The notes: a model not told the origin generated them from the letters alone. A stretch of 64,000 nt of DNA from Anaerolineae bacterium (GCA_022822545.1 JAJEBE010000040.1:62001-126000), one strand, 5' to 3'. Counted from the first letter of the stretch, positions 1-9,670 are shown. Made by a program: numbers and translations.

Positions 1-1
1 A

Positions 2-781
2 ATAGCGGTCACCTTCTGTCCGCTCTGCAACAGCGCAATCGTTTACAATCGGCAAATCGGGGAGGCGACGCTGCGCTTCGGCGTAAGCGGCCTGCTGCGC
101 AACAGCGACTTGATCATGTGGGATGACCTGACGCAATCCTTCTGGCAGCAGTTGACCGGCGAAGGCATCGTTGGCGAATATACAGGAACCCTGTTGGATA
201 TTGTGCCGTCGCAGTTGGTCGGTTATGGCGCCTTCAAGGCGCAATATCCCGAAGGCGAGGTCCTTTCAACGCAAGGCCGTTTTTACGGCAGCAATCCCTA
301 CGCCGGCTACGACCGCAGCGCGCGCCCCTTCCTGTTTAACGGCAGTCCCGACCCGCGCCTGGCCGCGACCGAACGAGTCATGGGCTTGGCGCTGGATGAC
401 GCCAGTATCGCCTATCCCTTTGCCCTGCTATCGGAAGAATTCGTCGTGAACGACACCTTCGTCGATCGAGACATCGTCGTCATTTGGCAGCCGGGCGCCT
501 ATAGCGCGCTTGACGCCGCCAGAATCGACGAGTCCTATGACGCCGGGATGGCGGCGATATTTGATCGAGCAATCGACGGGGCGACGTTGAGTTTCAGCAT
601 TGAAGACGGCGAGATCGTCGACAATGAAACGGGCAGCGTTTGGAATATATTCGGCAGCGCCATCAGGGGAGAGCTGGCCGGAACGCAGTTGGACGCGCTC
701 AACGCCTTTCCGCATTTCTGGTTCGCTTGGGCCGCCTTCTATCCGGATACGGTTGTATTCGGCAGCGACAGCAGCGGCTGA
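2..781 (+). CDS. DUF3179 domain-containing protein, 5'-truncated by window edge
   Basis: The reading frame is open from base 2, so the start lies outside the window; about 259 residues of the C-terminal part are visible. It begins with the hallmark DUF3179 motif VTFCPLCNSA followed by LRFGVSGLLRNSDLIMWDD and a later SFWQQLTGEGIVGEYTG, which together identify the family. DUF3179 proteins are usually secreted or lipid-anchored and carry conserved Cys residues of unknown role; the two Cys in CPLC are retained. The frame ends at a TGA and is followed by a good hairpin terminator. The function is not known for the family, so none is given. The internal ATG near base 110 is not a credible start, because conserved sequence lies upstream of it. 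Confidence 0.88.
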   Translation: MAVTFCPLCNSAIVYNRQIGEATLRFGVSGLLRNSDLIMWDDLTQSFWQQLTGEGIVGEYTGTLLDIVPSQLVGYGAFKAQYPEGEVLSTQGRFYGSNPYAGYDRSARPFLFNGSPDPRLAATERVMGLALDDASIAYPFALLSEEFVVNDTFVDRDIVVIWQPGAYSALDAARIDESYDAGMAAIFDRAIDGATLSFSIEDGEIVDNETGSVWNIFGSAIRGELAGTQLDALNAFPHFWFAWAAFYPDTVVFGSDSSG

Positions 782-831
782 CTCGCGACAACTTGTCACT
801 CGCCGCAAACCGCGAAGTTGCCCCTAGCTCG

Positions 832-872
832 AATCGCATTAAGGCAGACGTTCAGCCTCAATGCGATTTTTT
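832..872 (+). terminator. Rho-independent terminator after the DUF3179 gene
   Basis: AATCGCATT (832-840) pairs with AATGCGATT (860-868) and is followed by TTTT. A second inner pairing (GGC/GCC) sits inside the loop. It lies 50 bases past the stop codon of the upstream gene. Confidence 0.75.
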
Positions 873-1001
873 ATGACCGGCGTTGCTCCAGCGCCTATCA
901 GCCGCTTAATAGCCGCAAGGCGAAATCGAACGCTGTCGACGCGCGTGGCGGACCGGCATTCATCCGCATACCCCTCGCGATGCTGCGATGGCAAGCGGCA
1001 G

Positions 1002-1772
1002 CTACAAGATCTGGTCCAGGAATTCCTGTGTGCGCGGGTGGTGCACGATATCGGGGCTGAAGAAGTTCTCCGGCGGGCCTTCCTCGACGATGCGCCCCAT
1101 ATCCATAAAAATGACGCGATCAGCGACTTCCCGCGCGAAGCCCATCTCGTGCGTGACGACCAGCATGGTCATGCCAGTGCGCGCCAACTCTTTCATGACA
1201 TCCAGCACTTCCTTGATCATCTCCGGATCGAGCGCCGAGGTCGGCTCGTCAAAGAGCATTATCTTCGGTTCCATCGCCAAGGCGCGCGCGATGGCGACGC
1301 GCTGCTGCTGCCCGCCGGAAAGCTGACCCGGATACTTAAATGCCTGTTCCGGGATTTCGACGCGCTCGAGCAAGTCCATCGCCCGCTGCTCGGCTCGGTC
1401 GCGGGCCCAGTGTCGCACTTTCATTGGCGCCAGGGTGATATTGTCCATGACGGTCAAATGCGGGAAGAGGTTGAATTGCTGGAAGACCATGCCGGTTTCG
1501 CGGCGGATTTCGGCGATATTCTGTACATCGTGGCTCAGTTCGATGCCGTTGACGATAATTGTGCCGTCTTGATGCTCTTCCAGGCGATTAATGCAGCGGA
1601 TCAAGGTGGATTTGCCCGAGCCTGAAGGCCCAATGATCACAAGCACTTCTTGCGGCATCACTTCCAGCGAAATATTTCGCAGGACGTGAAAATCGCCGAA
1701 CCACTTGTTCATTTCGCGACAGAAGATGATCGGCTCGTCGCCCGCCATGACTTGTGTGCTGCTGTCTTGCAT
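1002..1772 (-). CDS. aapP: Polar amino-acid ABC transporter ATP-binding protein (AapP/GlnQ-like)
   Basis: This is the cytoplasmic ATPase of a polar amino-acid uptake system. The 256-residue product shows a Walker A motif GPSGSGKST (about residues 48-56), a Q-loop ([13 protein letters not shown]), the ABC signature LSGGQQQR, Walker [14 protein letters not shown] and the switch histidine in VVTHEMGFA. Together these are typical of the GlnQ/AapP/HisP family. I chose the ATG at 1772 because GGAGG lies about 5 bases upstream; the ATG at 1793 in the same frame has only a weak site. It is the last gene of a four-gene minus-strand cluster with its binding protein and two permeases. Substrate specificity cannot be read from the ATPase. 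Confidence 0.93.
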   Translation of the reverse strand: MQDSSTQVMAGDEPIIFCREMNKWFGDFHVLRNISLEVMPQEVLVIIGPSGSGKSTLIRCINRLEEHQDGTIIVNGIELSHDVQNIAEIRRETGMVFQQFNLFPHLTVMDNITLAPMKVRHWARDRAEQRAMDLLERVEIPEQAFKYPGQLSGGQQQRVAIARALAMEPKIMLFDEPTSALDPEMIKEVLDVMKELARTGMTMLVVTHEMGFAREVADRVIFMDMGRIVEEGPPENFFSPDIVHHPRTQEFLDQIL

Positions 1773-1827
1773 GTGAACCTCCGCGATTCTCATCCGCTCG
1801 ATAGTCGCGCCATAGGCGGCGATTCGC

Positions 1828-4800
1828 TCACAAGCGCTCGGCCCGTACCGCGCCGGAGCCGGTCGCTTCTATCCGGCGGCTGATATATGACATCATATAA
1901 CTGAAGACAAAATAAATGATGGCGGCATATAGAAAGGTCTCCTGGCGTTTTTGCAGGAATTCCGGCTGCGCGACGACGCGATTGGCGATGCCGGTGACAT
2001 CGGCCAAGCCGATGATGGAGACCAGCGATGTGTCTTTGAACAGCGAGATGAATTGCCCGACCAGAGCCGGTATCACCGCGCGCAAGGCTTGGGGCAACAG
2101 GATGTGAATCGTGGTTTGCCAGGTTGACAAGCCTACTGCCTGCGCCGCTTCGGTCTGGCCGGTATCAAGCGACTGCAAACCGCCGCGGACATTTTCCGCC
2201 AGGTAAGCGGCGCTGAACAAGGTGATGGCGACCCAAGCCCGCACCACGTTCTCGATTGAAGCCAGTGTGGGATCGACCAGGGGCACCAGCAGCACGGCCA
2301 GGAAGAGCAGCGTAATCAGGGGAACGCCGCGCACCACCTCAATGTAGAGGATGCAGGCGTATTTCACGGCTGGCAAATTACTGCGCCGGCCCAGCGCCAG
2401 CGCCAAGCCGAGCGGGAAGGAAGCGCCGATGCCGAGGATGGTCAGCTGCAGGGTTATCATCAGACCGCCCCACAACCGCTTGTCGGACAGGGGCAGCAGA
2501 TCATCAGGCGATGTTTGCAGGACGCCCTGGGCATCCAAGCCAACGACCAGGCTCGGCAGGAGCAAGAGCGCCACGATCCAGGCGCCGGCGGCGATCATGG
2601 GACCCTGCCTGGCATAGCGATGGAACAAGGGGCCGCTTTGCGCGTCTTCCACCTTGCGTTTTTCATCCTGGGCCTTTTCCCCGCGCTTGAAAGCCAGCGC
2701 GCCAACAATCAGCCACAGGATGAAGTAGATCGTCGACCAGCGATCGACCAGCGTCCAGCTCTGCATCCACAGGTACGTGAGCAAGAGCAGACCGGTGATG
2801 ATTCGATTGGAGCTCCAGCGGGTCGCGCCGCTAAAGAACATCCAGCCCAGCCAAAATATTACCGCCAAGCCCGCCAACAAGGGCGCGGAACCATCCCTCG
2901 CTTCGGAAAGCATATTCGTATCCAGCAGCACAAAGACAAAGGCGATGGAGGAGATGAGATAACCATAGCGCTTCAGGCTAAAGTCGAGGCTGCTCCTCAG
3001 CCGCGCGCCGCGCGTTCCCGCAAATACGCCGATGGCGGCAATGGCGAGCCATAGCGCGAGGGAGCTGAGCGGGTCGCTATACCAGCCGTCCCAGACCAGG
3101 TTGATCACAGCCGCCTGCGCGACTTGAGCGAAGAAACCGCCGACCAGCATGGCATAACCCAAAGCGCCCTGGAAATTCAAGCCGATGAAATACATCAGCA
3201 GCAGCCAGATCAAGCCGCCCGCCACGCTGCCAATCGTCGCTCCGGAGAGCCCGCCAACCCCGGAACCCAGCGCGAACATCGCGAAGGGAAAGATACCCCA
3301 GCCATAAACCAGCGCGCGGTTGAGCGAGCCTTCGGCGCCCTCGCCGCGGTTGGCGGCGTTTAGCCAGTCTTCGATACGGCGCGCGAGCAGCACGACGCCA
3401 AATGCGGCCGCCAGCTTGAGAACAATGGCCAGCAATCCGTCAACTGCGCCGGCGCCACCCAGAAACGCAAAATACGCCAGCAGGATCAGCAGCGGCGTCA
3501 GCGACAAAGCCAGCAGGGCCAATCGATTATTGCGATGGTTGAATACGGAATTCTCGCCAAGCAAATGAGATAGAGCGCGACCGACCAAATAACCCCAGAC
3601 GACCGTGATGAAAAATGGCAAGAGCAGCGCTTCGATCTGCTTAAAGAAGGGCGGGATGAAATGGACCAGATAAGTTTGCAGATCGCGCAAGCCGCGGAAC
3701 TGATTGTCGATGAGCACGACAAAGGGGATGTTTTTGCCATCGATCGCCGGGCGGCTCTCGGTGATGGCCAATTCGTTGTCGGTCAGGCGAACAAATCGAG
3801 ACTCGGTGGCGCTGAGCGTCCGCTCCACGATGGGGTGGATGCCGCGCGCCGCCAGGATCGCCGTGCCTTCTTCGCCCTCGATTGCGTCCTTCGTCAAGAG
3901 GTACCAGCCATCCGCCGGGATATCGTAGGACAGCTCATCGCCGGCGCTCCCGAGCAGCCCCTCGGCCAAGACTTCAAGCGAGCGCGCGTCACGGATGGAA
4001 ACTGCCATAGGCGTGTTGCCGAGATCGTAAAGATCGAGGACCGATTGCGGCGTCAGCAAGCGCACGAACATATCGCGCAAGAATTCGGTTTCGCGCTCGG
4101 AGGGTTGGATGAGTTCCTCGTCGTCATCGCTCTGGCCGGGCTGGCCTATGAAGTCTTCAGACAACTGCGCGACCAGCAATTCCCCCAGGTCTTCCAACTG
4201 CTCGCTGTCGAGCGTGACCGTGGTCAAATGTGTAATGACGCCCCGAAGATCGGCCGTAATGTTGTCGGTCATCGACAGGTTGACTGCGCCATCCTCGACC
4301 GCTTCCAGCGCGTCAAGGATCATGGTTTCACGCGGGTCCAAACCGCTCGCGGCGCGTTCCAGGCGCTCCAGCCAGAGCCGCAATTGAGATACCTGGGCAT
4401 CCCCGCCAGTCAGGCGGCCGCCGATATGTCTGACATATTGCGTTGTTGAGGCGAGCATATCGTTGGTGCGCGTGAAGGTGCGGATCGTGAGACGCGTGCG
4501 TTCTTCCAGGCCTTCGGTCAATTCGCCGCTGCGCATTTGATCGAAGGCAAGCCCGGTTGCCGACTGCTGGTGCAGGCGATTGCCGGCGGCGTTCGCCAAG
4601 GCGTTTGTCGCGCGATCGGAAAAACCGGCGAGCTTGCTCAAGGTCTGAATATCGACCGCTTCATCCAGCGCGAGGCGCAGGGAGACTGTCTCCCCGGCTT
4701 TGGCGATGAACGCCAGATCTCGCTGCGGACTCAAGGTCGAGGCGCGATCCCTTATCTCGATGTTGCCCGCAGTGAAATAAGAATAGGGCTGCGGAATAGC

Positions 4801-5226
4801 CGATTCGATGATCGGCGGCAGGGCAGCCAACAATACAATCACCGCCAAGACGATGCCAACGACTATACGCAGGGAGCGGCGCACCCAGGCGGCCAGGCTC
4901 ACGCCGGTCAGAAGCGCGGATATCAGCACTGTCAGGGCGAGACGCCATTCGAAGACGGGCTCGAATGATGACATCATAAACAAGCGCTGATTGTTGACGA
5001 TGGCGAACCAGTTGGCCGACCCGATCGCCCAATCGAAAAAGCCAAACACCAGCAACAGTATCAGCAGCGAAGAGAGTATCGTTACGATGACATCGGCGGG
5101 CGAGCCAAAGAGATTTTGCCGCATCCAGCCAACCAAGCCAACTTCCAGCGTCGGCGGCGGCCGAGAGCCTTCATCTTCATGATGGATGATGGTCTTAGTC
5201 GCATCAGCGGTTGGCTGTTCCGACAT
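1828..5226 (-). CDS. aapM: Very large amino-acid ABC transporter permease (AapM-like, extended N-terminus)
   Basis: This is a membrane permease subunit of the Aap-type transporter. The last ~230 residues of 1132 form a BPD_transp_1 domain, with the EAA-type loop seen as [19 protein letters not shown] near residue 1040. Canonical AapM proteins are under 400 residues. Here the first ~900 residues are extra: transmembrane helices near the N-terminus (about residues 45-145), a long hydrophilic probably extracytoplasmic stretch (about 150-530), then a block of roughly ten hydrophobic helices (about 535-860). The gene starts 7 bases after the stop of aapQ and is therefore co-transcribed and probably translationally coupled. 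No known domain was recognised in the extension. An assembly fusion is unlikely, because one frame runs uninterrupted. Confidence 0.88.
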   Translation of the reverse strand: MSEQPTADATKTIIHHEDEGSRPPPTLEVGLVGWMRQNLFGSPADVIVTILSSLLILLLVFGFFDWAIGSANWFAIVNNQRLFMMSSFEPVFEWRLALTVLISALLTGVSLAAWVRRSLRIVVGIVLAVIVLLAALPPIIESAIPQPYSYFTAGNIEIRDRASTLSPQRDLAFIAKAGETVSLRLALDEAVDIQTLSKLAGFSDRATNALANAAGNRLHQQSATGLAFDQMRSGELTEGLEERTRLTIRTFTRTNDMLASTTQYVRHIGGRLTGGDAQVSQLRLWLERLERAASGLDPRETMILDALEAVEDGAVNLSMTDNITADLRGVITHLTTVTLDSEQLEDLGELLVAQLSEDFIGQPGQSDDDEELIQPSERETEFLRDMFVRLLTPQSVLDLYDLGNTPMAVSIRDARSLEVLAEGLLGSAGDELSYDIPADGWYLLTKDAIEGEEGTAILAARGIHPIVERTLSATESRFVRLTDNELAITESRPAIDGKNIPFVVLIDNQFRGLRDLQTYLVHFIPPFFKQIEALLLPFFITVVWGYLVGRALSHLLGENSVFNHRNNRLALLALSLTPLLILLAYFAFLGGAGAVDGLLAIVLKLAAAFGVVLLARRIEDWLNAANRGEGAEGSLNRALVYGWGIFPFAMFALGSGVGGLSGATIGSVAGGLIWLLLMYFIGLNFQGALGYAMLVGGFFAQVAQAAVINLVWDGWYSDPLSSLALWLAIAAIGVFAGTRGARLRSSLDFSLKRYGYLISSIAFVFVLLDTNMLSEARDGSAPLLAGLAVIFWLGWMFFSGATRWSSNRIITGLLLLTYLWMQSWTLVDRWSTIYFILWLIVGALAFKRGEKAQDEKRKVEDAQSGPLFHRYARQGPMIAAGAWIVALLLLPSLVVGLDAQGVLQTSPDDLLPLSDKRLWGGLMITLQLTILGIGASFPLGLALALGRRSNLPAVKYACILYIEVVRGVPLITLLFLAVLLVPLVDPTLASIENVVRAWVAITLFSAAYLAENVRGGLQSLDTGQTEAAQAVGLSTWQTTIHILLPQALRAVIPALVGQFISLFKDTSLVSIIGLADVTGIANRVVAQPEFLQKRQETFLYAAIIYFVFSYMMSYISRRIEATGSGAVRAERL

Positions 5227-5233
5227 TGGGCTC

Positions 5234-6751
5234 TTACCTCGTCACCAATTGGAAGCGTTGATTGACCAAATTCATAACCAGCGATATGCAAAGGCTGATA
5301 AAGAGATAAGCCAGCAACACCATCACCATTCCTGTGACCGACTGGCCTGACTGGTTGATGATGGTGAAAGTTACTTGATAGATATCGGTATAAGCGACGG
5401 CGATCGCCAGGCTGGAGTTCTTAGATAGATTGAGGAACTGATTGCCAAGCGGGGGGATGATGACGCGCAGCGCCTGCGGCAGAACGACCAACCGCAGCAT
5501 ATCGCCTTGGGACAAGCCAAGCGCCCGCGACGCCTCCAACTGTCCCTTGGGCACGGCCTGGATGCCCGCGCGAACGATCTCGGCGATAAAGGCGGATGTG
5601 TAAATCACCAACCCCAGGAAGATCGCCAAATAAGAAGGAGATATCTCGATGCCGGTTTCCACATTTCGCCCGCGGCGGTCCAGCATCGGCGGACGGAAAA
5701 TCAGCGGCTGACGCGTATATTCCAACTCCTGCTCAATCGTCAACATGCCCGATTCAAAGGCATCGTCGTAAGGCATTTCGACCGTGACATCGCGCTCTTC
5801 ATCATAGACCGCTATGACCGAAGGCGTTGGACGCATGCCCATGACAAGCCAGCCCAGCAGCACAAACCCAATCAAGACGATAAGCGCGATTCGGGCTTTG
5901 GCGATTGGCTGCCCGGTGCTTTCGGTGATGAAACCGAAGTAGCGCCAAAGCAAGATCGCAACGACGATGCCAATGACGACGAATACCATCCACACGCCGA
6001 AGAGCGAGGACGGTATCAACTCGAATATGGCGACGCCTTTGATGCTGATGTAAATGCCGGGCAGGAATTCAATTGGCGTGCCGGAGCCAACCAGCACAAT
6101 GCCGAAGAGATTGACCAGCACGACGATGGCGATGCCCACTTGCCGAACGCCGGTGCGCCAGGCCGGGCGGCGCAGCCCCCCGCTGTATTGCCAGATTGCC
6201 AGTATGACGACAAGCGAGAAGGCAAATTGCAGCAGGGGCAGATTTCGAATGCCCTCTTGGGGGAAGGCGATCGCTTCTTGCTGCGGCGGCAAGGCGAAGA
6301 TGGCGATATAAAACCAGGCGAAGATCTGCAAGAGTACTGGCGTGTTGCGCAAGACTTCGACGTATGCGCGAGACAGGGTGCGCAGCAAGAAGTTCCGGCT
6401 CAACAAGAAGATGCCGACCATGATGCCGATGACGGTTGTCGCGGCCAAGCCCAGCAAAACCACGCGCAAGGTATTGATGAAACCGACGCGGAAGGCGTCA
6501 ATATAACGATCGTTGGAGGAATAGCTGCCGGAATCGGCCAGGTCGAAGCCGGCGCGGTTCTGCAGGAATTCAAAATTCGGGGACTGATTCGTCGATTCCA
6601 GCGCGGTATTGATCCGCGTCTGCAAATCGTTCAACACGATGACAACAATGAAGGCGAAGATGATCTGGGCGATGCCCTGCAGAATACGGCCGTCGCGGAA
6701 GACAGCCGGCAGCAGGTTGTCGCTCGGTCTGCTCTCGCTCTGCAATGACAT
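5234..6751 (-). CDS. aapQ: Amino-acid ABC transporter permease (AapQ-like)
   Basis: This is the first permease of the polar amino-acid transporter, 505 residues with many hydrophobic helices. The BPD_transp_1 domain is split: an N-terminal part around residues 85-140 (FINTLRVVLLGL, YVEVLRNTPVLLQIFAW) and a C-terminal part with the EAA loop SRALGLSQGDMLRLVVLPQ near residue 420. A ~200-residue insertion with its own membrane segments separates the two. This split layout is usual for AapQ. The ATG at 6751 is preceded by GGGA at a normal distance. It lies downstream of the binding-protein gene, across a hairpin, and 7 bases upstream of the AapM-like permease. Confidence 0.92.
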   Translation of the reverse strand: MSLQSESRPSDNLLPAVFRDGRILQGIAQIIFAFIVVIVLNDLQTRINTALESTNQSPNFEFLQNRAGFDLADSGSYSSNDRYIDAFRVGFINTLRVVLLGLAATTVIGIMVGIFLLSRNFLLRTLSRAYVEVLRNTPVLLQIFAWFYIAIFALPPQQEAIAFPQEGIRNLPLLQFAFSLVVILAIWQYSGGLRRPAWRTGVRQVGIAIVVLVNLFGIVLVGSGTPIEFLPGIYISIKGVAIFELIPSSLFGVWMVFVVIGIVVAILLWRYFGFITESTGQPIAKARIALIVLIGFVLLGWLVMGMRPTPSVIAVYDEERDVTVEMPYDDAFESGMLTIEQELEYTRQPLIFRPPMLDRRGRNVETGIEISPSYLAIFLGLVIYTSAFIAEIVRAGIQAVPKGQLEASRALGLSQGDMLRLVVLPQALRVIIPPLGNQFLNLSKNSSLAIAVAYTDIYQVTFTIINQSGQSVTGMVMVLLAYLFISLCISLVMNLVNQRFQLVTR

Positions 6752-6900
6752 TGATTCGTCCCTATAACTCGATTCTCGAATCGGGGCGCGTCCATCTAAG
6801 CGATAATTGTAAGCAATAGCGGCGCGGCTGACAAATTTTTCTTGTTGCCAATTGAAAATAACCTAAAACGCCGGCGATCGGACCAAGGCGTGAAGCGCCA

Positions 6901-6943
6901 AAATAGAAAACGGGCTGCGCCACCGTTTTGATGACGCAGCCCG
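6901..6943 (-). terminator. Terminator or attenuator between aapJ and aapQ
   Basis: On the minus strand a 9-bp perfect stem (CGGGCTGCG 6911-6919 with CGCAGCCCG 6935-6943) is followed by TTTTCTATTT (6910-6901). It sits inside the transporter operon, between the binding protein and the permeases. It probably lets the binding protein be made in excess by partial termination, a known arrangement for ABC importers. Confidence 0.72.
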
Positions 6944-6973
6944 CAACTTACTGCTCGCAGCTTCTGCTATGGT

Positions 6974-8011
6974 CTAACGGAAGGGCGCCGCGTACATCAA
7001 ACCGCCATCCGTCCAGAGGGCGTTGAAGCCGCGTTCCAGACCGAAGATGGTATCCGGACCCAGGTTGCGATCAAAGATCTCGCTGTAGTTACCCAATTGC
7101 GTGATCACGTCAACCATGAACTCGTCGTTGATGCCGAGATAGTCGCCAGCCACGTTGTCGCCCAAGCCAAGCAGACGGCCGATTCCCGCATCATCGCTAT
7201 CCATGAAGTCGCCAATGTTCATGCTGTCGATGCCGAACTCTTCCGCGCTCAGCAGACCCCAGACCACCCAGCGGATGATGTCCGCGAAGTTGGCGTCATT
7301 CTGCGGGCTGACCGGTCCGAGCGGTTCCTTGCTGATGGCGCCGGGCAGGATCACATGCGCGGCGGGATCAGCCGAGGTGGCCTTGCGCGAGACCAGGCTG
7401 CTGATATCGCTGGTGAAGGCATCGCAGGCGCCGGCTTCATAGGCATCCATAATGGCGTCAAAGTCCGGGAATGTATTCAATTCCCAGTCGGCCCCAAGCG
7501 CATTGGCCTTGTCCGTGATGTTCAGTTCGGTGGTAGTGCCGGCGGTAGCGCACATCGTGATGCTTTCTTCGCCGAGTTCGTCAATGGTGCTCACGCCGAA
7601 CTCAACCTTGACCATGATACCCTGACCATCATAGAAGGTCGTGGGACCGAAGGTGGCGCCCCACTCGGTATCGCGGCTGAGCGTCCAGGTGGTGTTGCGG
7701 CTAAGCATGTCAATCTCGCCGCTAGCCAGAGCGGTCGGGCGTTCGGCGGCAGTCAGCGGACGGAAAGCGATGGCGTTCGCGTCGCCCAGGATAGCTGCGG
7801 CGACAGCGCGGCAGATATCCACATCGAAGCCTTCAAATTCACCGGCGTCATTCTGCGTGCCGAAGCCCGGCAACACCGAATTCACGCCACAGATAAGCTC
7901 GCCACGGTCCATGATGCGCTCGACGATGTGACCGTCTTGCGCGGCGGCGAGTCCCGTGCTTAGAGCGAGCAAGGCAACCAATAGAACTGACAGCAATACA
8001 AGTCGTTTCAT
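6974..8011 (-). CDS. aapJ: Polar amino-acid ABC transporter substrate-binding protein (AapJ-like)
   Basis: This is the extracytoplasmic receptor of the uptake system, 345 residues. It has a clear signal peptide (MKRLVLLSVLLVALLALSTG, cleavage probable after LAAA). The mature sequence has the SBP family 3 pattern: ELICGVNSVLPGFG, EGFDVDICRAVAAAILGD, GEIDMLSRNTTWTLSRD, then TMCATAGTTTELN. This matches the general L-amino-acid binding proteins AapJ/BztA. The ATG at 8011 follows an AGGACAGGAAAA purine-rich site. It is the first gene of the operon; the ~145 bases upstream hold its promoter. The ligand is inferred to be one or more polar L-amino acids. Confidence 0.94.
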   Translation of the reverse strand: MKRLVLLSVLLVALLALSTGLAAAQDGHIVERIMDRGELICGVNSVLPGFGTQNDAGEFEGFDVDICRAVAAAILGDANAIAFRPLTAAERPTALASGEIDMLSRNTTWTLSRDTEWGATFGPTTFYDGQGIMVKVEFGVSTIDELGEESITMCATAGTTTELNITDKANALGADWELNTFPDFDAIMDAYEAGACDAFTSDISSLVSRKATSADPAAHVILPGAISKEPLGPVSPQNDANFADIIRWVVWGLLSAEEFGIDSMNIGDFMDSDDAGIGRLLGLGDNVAGDYLGINDEFMVDVITQLGNYSEIFDRNLGPDTIFGLERGFNALWTDGGLMYAAPFR

Positions 8012-8154
8012 TTTTCCTGTCCTTCCCTGAGGAGATACGTTTGTCGCATACTGAGCAATTCGCCGACGACAGCCGCCGCCTTCACTGACCAGTATCTAAG
8101 TATTAGTCTATTACAGAAATCGAAGTATGCCAAGACCCCCCAGCCTTCCTGCAA

Positions 8155-8196
8155 CAAAAAAACCGCCCGTTAAACTATTCTTAACAGGGCGGTTTT
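8155..8196 (-). terminator. Rho-independent terminator after the SelW-like gene
   Basis: AACCGCCC-GTTAA (8161-8173) pairs with TTAAC-A-GGGCGGTT (8181-8194), giving a 13-bp stem with one bulged A. On the minus strand it is followed by a run of T (A-run at 8155-8160 on the plus strand). It lies 45 bases downstream of the selenoprotein stop codon. The plus-strand side also has TTTT, so some bidirectional activity is possible. Confidence 0.82.
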
Positions 8197-8241
8197 GTAG
8201 GTGTGGCGCAGTTACAAAGCAGATTCGCAACTTTTGGCTCG

Positions 8242-8535
8242 TTACTTGCTGGCCAGTTCAAAATCGGCCGGGCGAATTGTCTCCAGCGCCTTCATGATGC
8301 CGGCGCGGACCTCGCCTGGCTCGGCGTGCCTGCCAACCTCTTTCTTGGAGAAGATCAACTCGCCGTTGACCCAGACGTCAAAGACGCCGCCGCTGCCGGG
8401 AATCAACTTCCAACTGCTGATGAAGTATTCAATTTCGCGCTCGTTCAAGATTTCGTCCGTCAAACTGACGGCTTGTGGTTGGTGCCCTCAAGACGCGCAA
8501 TACTTGACGACAATGTCCATTCCGCCTTCTTGCAT
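8242..8535 (-). CDS. SelT/SelW/SelH (Rdx) family selenoprotein with UGA-encoded selenocysteine
   Basis: A 97-residue thioredoxin-like redox protein is encoded if the in-frame TGA at 8490-8488 is read as selenocysteine. Reading from the ATG at 8535 gives MDIVVKYCASU-GHQPQAVSL, then a helix and GSGGVFDVWVNGELIFSKK near the C-terminus. This is the SelW/Rdx layout: a beta strand, the C-x-x-U redox motif (C13, U16) and the conserved GxFEVxVxGxLIxSKK block. A SECIS-like hairpin lies 22 nt after the UGA. The start is supported by GGAAAGG 7 bases upstream; a second ATG at 8520 is possible. A conventional call would begin at a TTG downstream of the UGA and lose the active site. The role is probably thiol redox; the partner is unknown. 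Confidence 0.86.
8457..8471 (-). promoter_or_regulatory. Candidate bacterial SECIS hairpin
   Basis: Downstream of the in-frame UGA (8490-8488), CCGUCA (8471-8466) pairs perfectly with UGACGG (8462-8457) around a GUU loop. The loop starts with G and lies 22 nt from the UGA. Both features fit the published bacterial SECIS consensus (apical loop with G in its first two positions, 16-37 nt from the UGA). It lies within the coding sequence, as bacterial SECIS elements do. Confidence 0.72.
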
Positions 8536-8648
8536 GGTTATACCTTTCCAATCGCTAAAGGGACGATGCCAACATTATAACCAATGGTCAGAAAATGGCA
8601 AGAGGCGCGCCCACTGGCAGAGATTCGCCTCGCTGCCCTACCGCCAGC

Positions 8649-8677
8649 CTACGGGACTAATACGGCTAGACTACAAT
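8649..8677 (+). promoter_or_regulatory. Candidate promoter, copy 1 of a repeated upstream block
   Basis: GCCTACGG is followed 17 bases after CTACGG by TACAAT (8672-8677). The same two boxes with identical spacing occur upstream of the next two paralogs, inside a conserved 40-bp block (here 8638-8677). TACAAT resembles a -10 box; CTACGG is not a classical -35. Confidence 0.5.
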
Positions 8678-8753
8678 GCCGCCGCTCTGCTTGACTTGCC
8701 GCCCTGGCAACTTATGCTTAGCAATAAGTATTTCGGGGGAAAGGAGCGAACAA

Positions 8754-9575
8754 GTGAACGCAAAACAATTTACGCCGACCGCAATTGCCCTTGGCTTGCT
8801 CTGCATTGCGCTGCTGGCTCTGCCCGCGCAAGCTCAACAAGTCTACCGAGGCCACACTTGTAAGAACCTGTGGGAACACATCCACGCTGGAGGCCATGTA
8901 ATTTTTGAGGAAACCAACAAGTGGTTCTACAGACAATGCACAAAAGAGGAAGAAGCAGATGAAGAAGAGGAACAGATTGAAGAGCGAGAGAACAGACCGA
9001 CCGATGTGACTTGCCCTCACCTGCCGGCCAGGGTCGCCGTCTTTGGCTATGTCACAGGCACCCAATGCCAGATGGTCGGAGAGGTCGTCATAGGAAAGAC
9101 GGACTTGATCGAGCGCGGTTTCATTGACGCGGTGGATGTGTGGAGCTACGTCAATGGCGGGGTGGAAGTCTGCTTCCGCAATACGGGCTGGCTAGTCTTT
9201 CTGGATGCCGCTTACGCCCCGCGCATGGTCATGGAACTGGGGCATCATCAGCGCGATGGCATGATCTGCGGCACGATTGACCGACCCGGCACAGTGGTGC
9301 TGCTGCGCGAAGCCGCGCCCTCAACTACTACACAGCCAGAGGAAAATGCCCTGCCCCTATATGATGCCATCCCGCAGAGCGATTGCCGGATCAAACTGGA
9401 GGAGACGCTCTTCCTCCGCGCCGAGCCGGCTGGCGAGATCATCGGCCTGGTCTGGATGTTTTCCGAAGTGCCCGTCTTTGAGGTCAGCGGCGACTGGTAC
9501 AAGACCGAGTTCGAAGGGCGGATCGGCTACATCAGCCGCTTCTACAGCCGGGTCTTGCAGGGCGGCTGCATCTGA
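8754..9575 (+). CDS. Secreted SH3-like domain protein, tandem paralog 1
   Basis: This 273-residue exported protein has a signal peptide (hydrophobic core ALGLLCIALLALPAQAQ). A variable ~45-residue region follows, then a strongly acidic linker (EEEADEEEEQIEERE). Next is a ~120-residue Cys-containing module starting DVTCPHLPARVAVFGYV with GFIDAVDVWSYVNGG and VCFRNTGWLVFLDAAYAPR. The C-terminal module is SH3b-like (ETLFLRAEPAGEIIGLVW, WYKTEFEGRIGYISRFY). I chose the GTG at 8754 because GGGGAAAGGAG lies just upstream and the signal peptide follows directly. The last two modules are nearly identical in the two downstream paralogs. The function is unknown; the SH3b-like domain suggests binding to cell wall or another surface polymer. 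Confidence 0.85.
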   Translation: MNAKQFTPTAIALGLLCIALLALPAQAQQVYRGHTCKNLWEHIHAGGHVIFEETNKWFYRQCTKEEEADEEEEQIEERENRPTDVTCPHLPARVAVFGYVTGTQCQMVGEVVIGKTDLIERGFIDAVDVWSYVNGGVEVCFRNTGWLVFLDAAYAPRMVMELGHHQRDGMICGTIDRPGTVVLLREAAPSTTTQPEENALPLYDAIPQSDCRIKLEETLFLRAEPAGEIIGLVWMFSEVPVFEVSGDWYKTEFEGRIGYISRFYSRVLQGGCI

Positions 9576-9606
9576 ACTCCGCTGCGCATCGCCGAATTCT
9601 ACGATG

Positions 9607-9640
9607 CCCCGCCTGAAACATTCGAGGCGGGGTTTTCTTT
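9607..9640 (+). terminator. Terminator after paralog 1
   Basis: CCCCGCCT (9607-9614) and AGGCGGGG (9625-9632) form a perfect 8-bp stem followed by TTTTCTTT. The same hairpin sequence recurs after paralog 2. Confidence 0.88.
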
Positions 9641-9670
9641 GAAGGCCGGCGAGAGAAAGCTACCGCAAGC

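Noticed and set aside
5507..6748. 413-codon open frame antisense to aapQ
   Set aside because: Shadow frame of the permease gene; Asp, Gln and Arg rich and without start signals.
8242..8463. SelW-like protein starting at TTG 8463
   Set aside because: This start would remove the first beta strand and the redox motif. The region upstream encodes both perfectly if TGA is selenocysteine.
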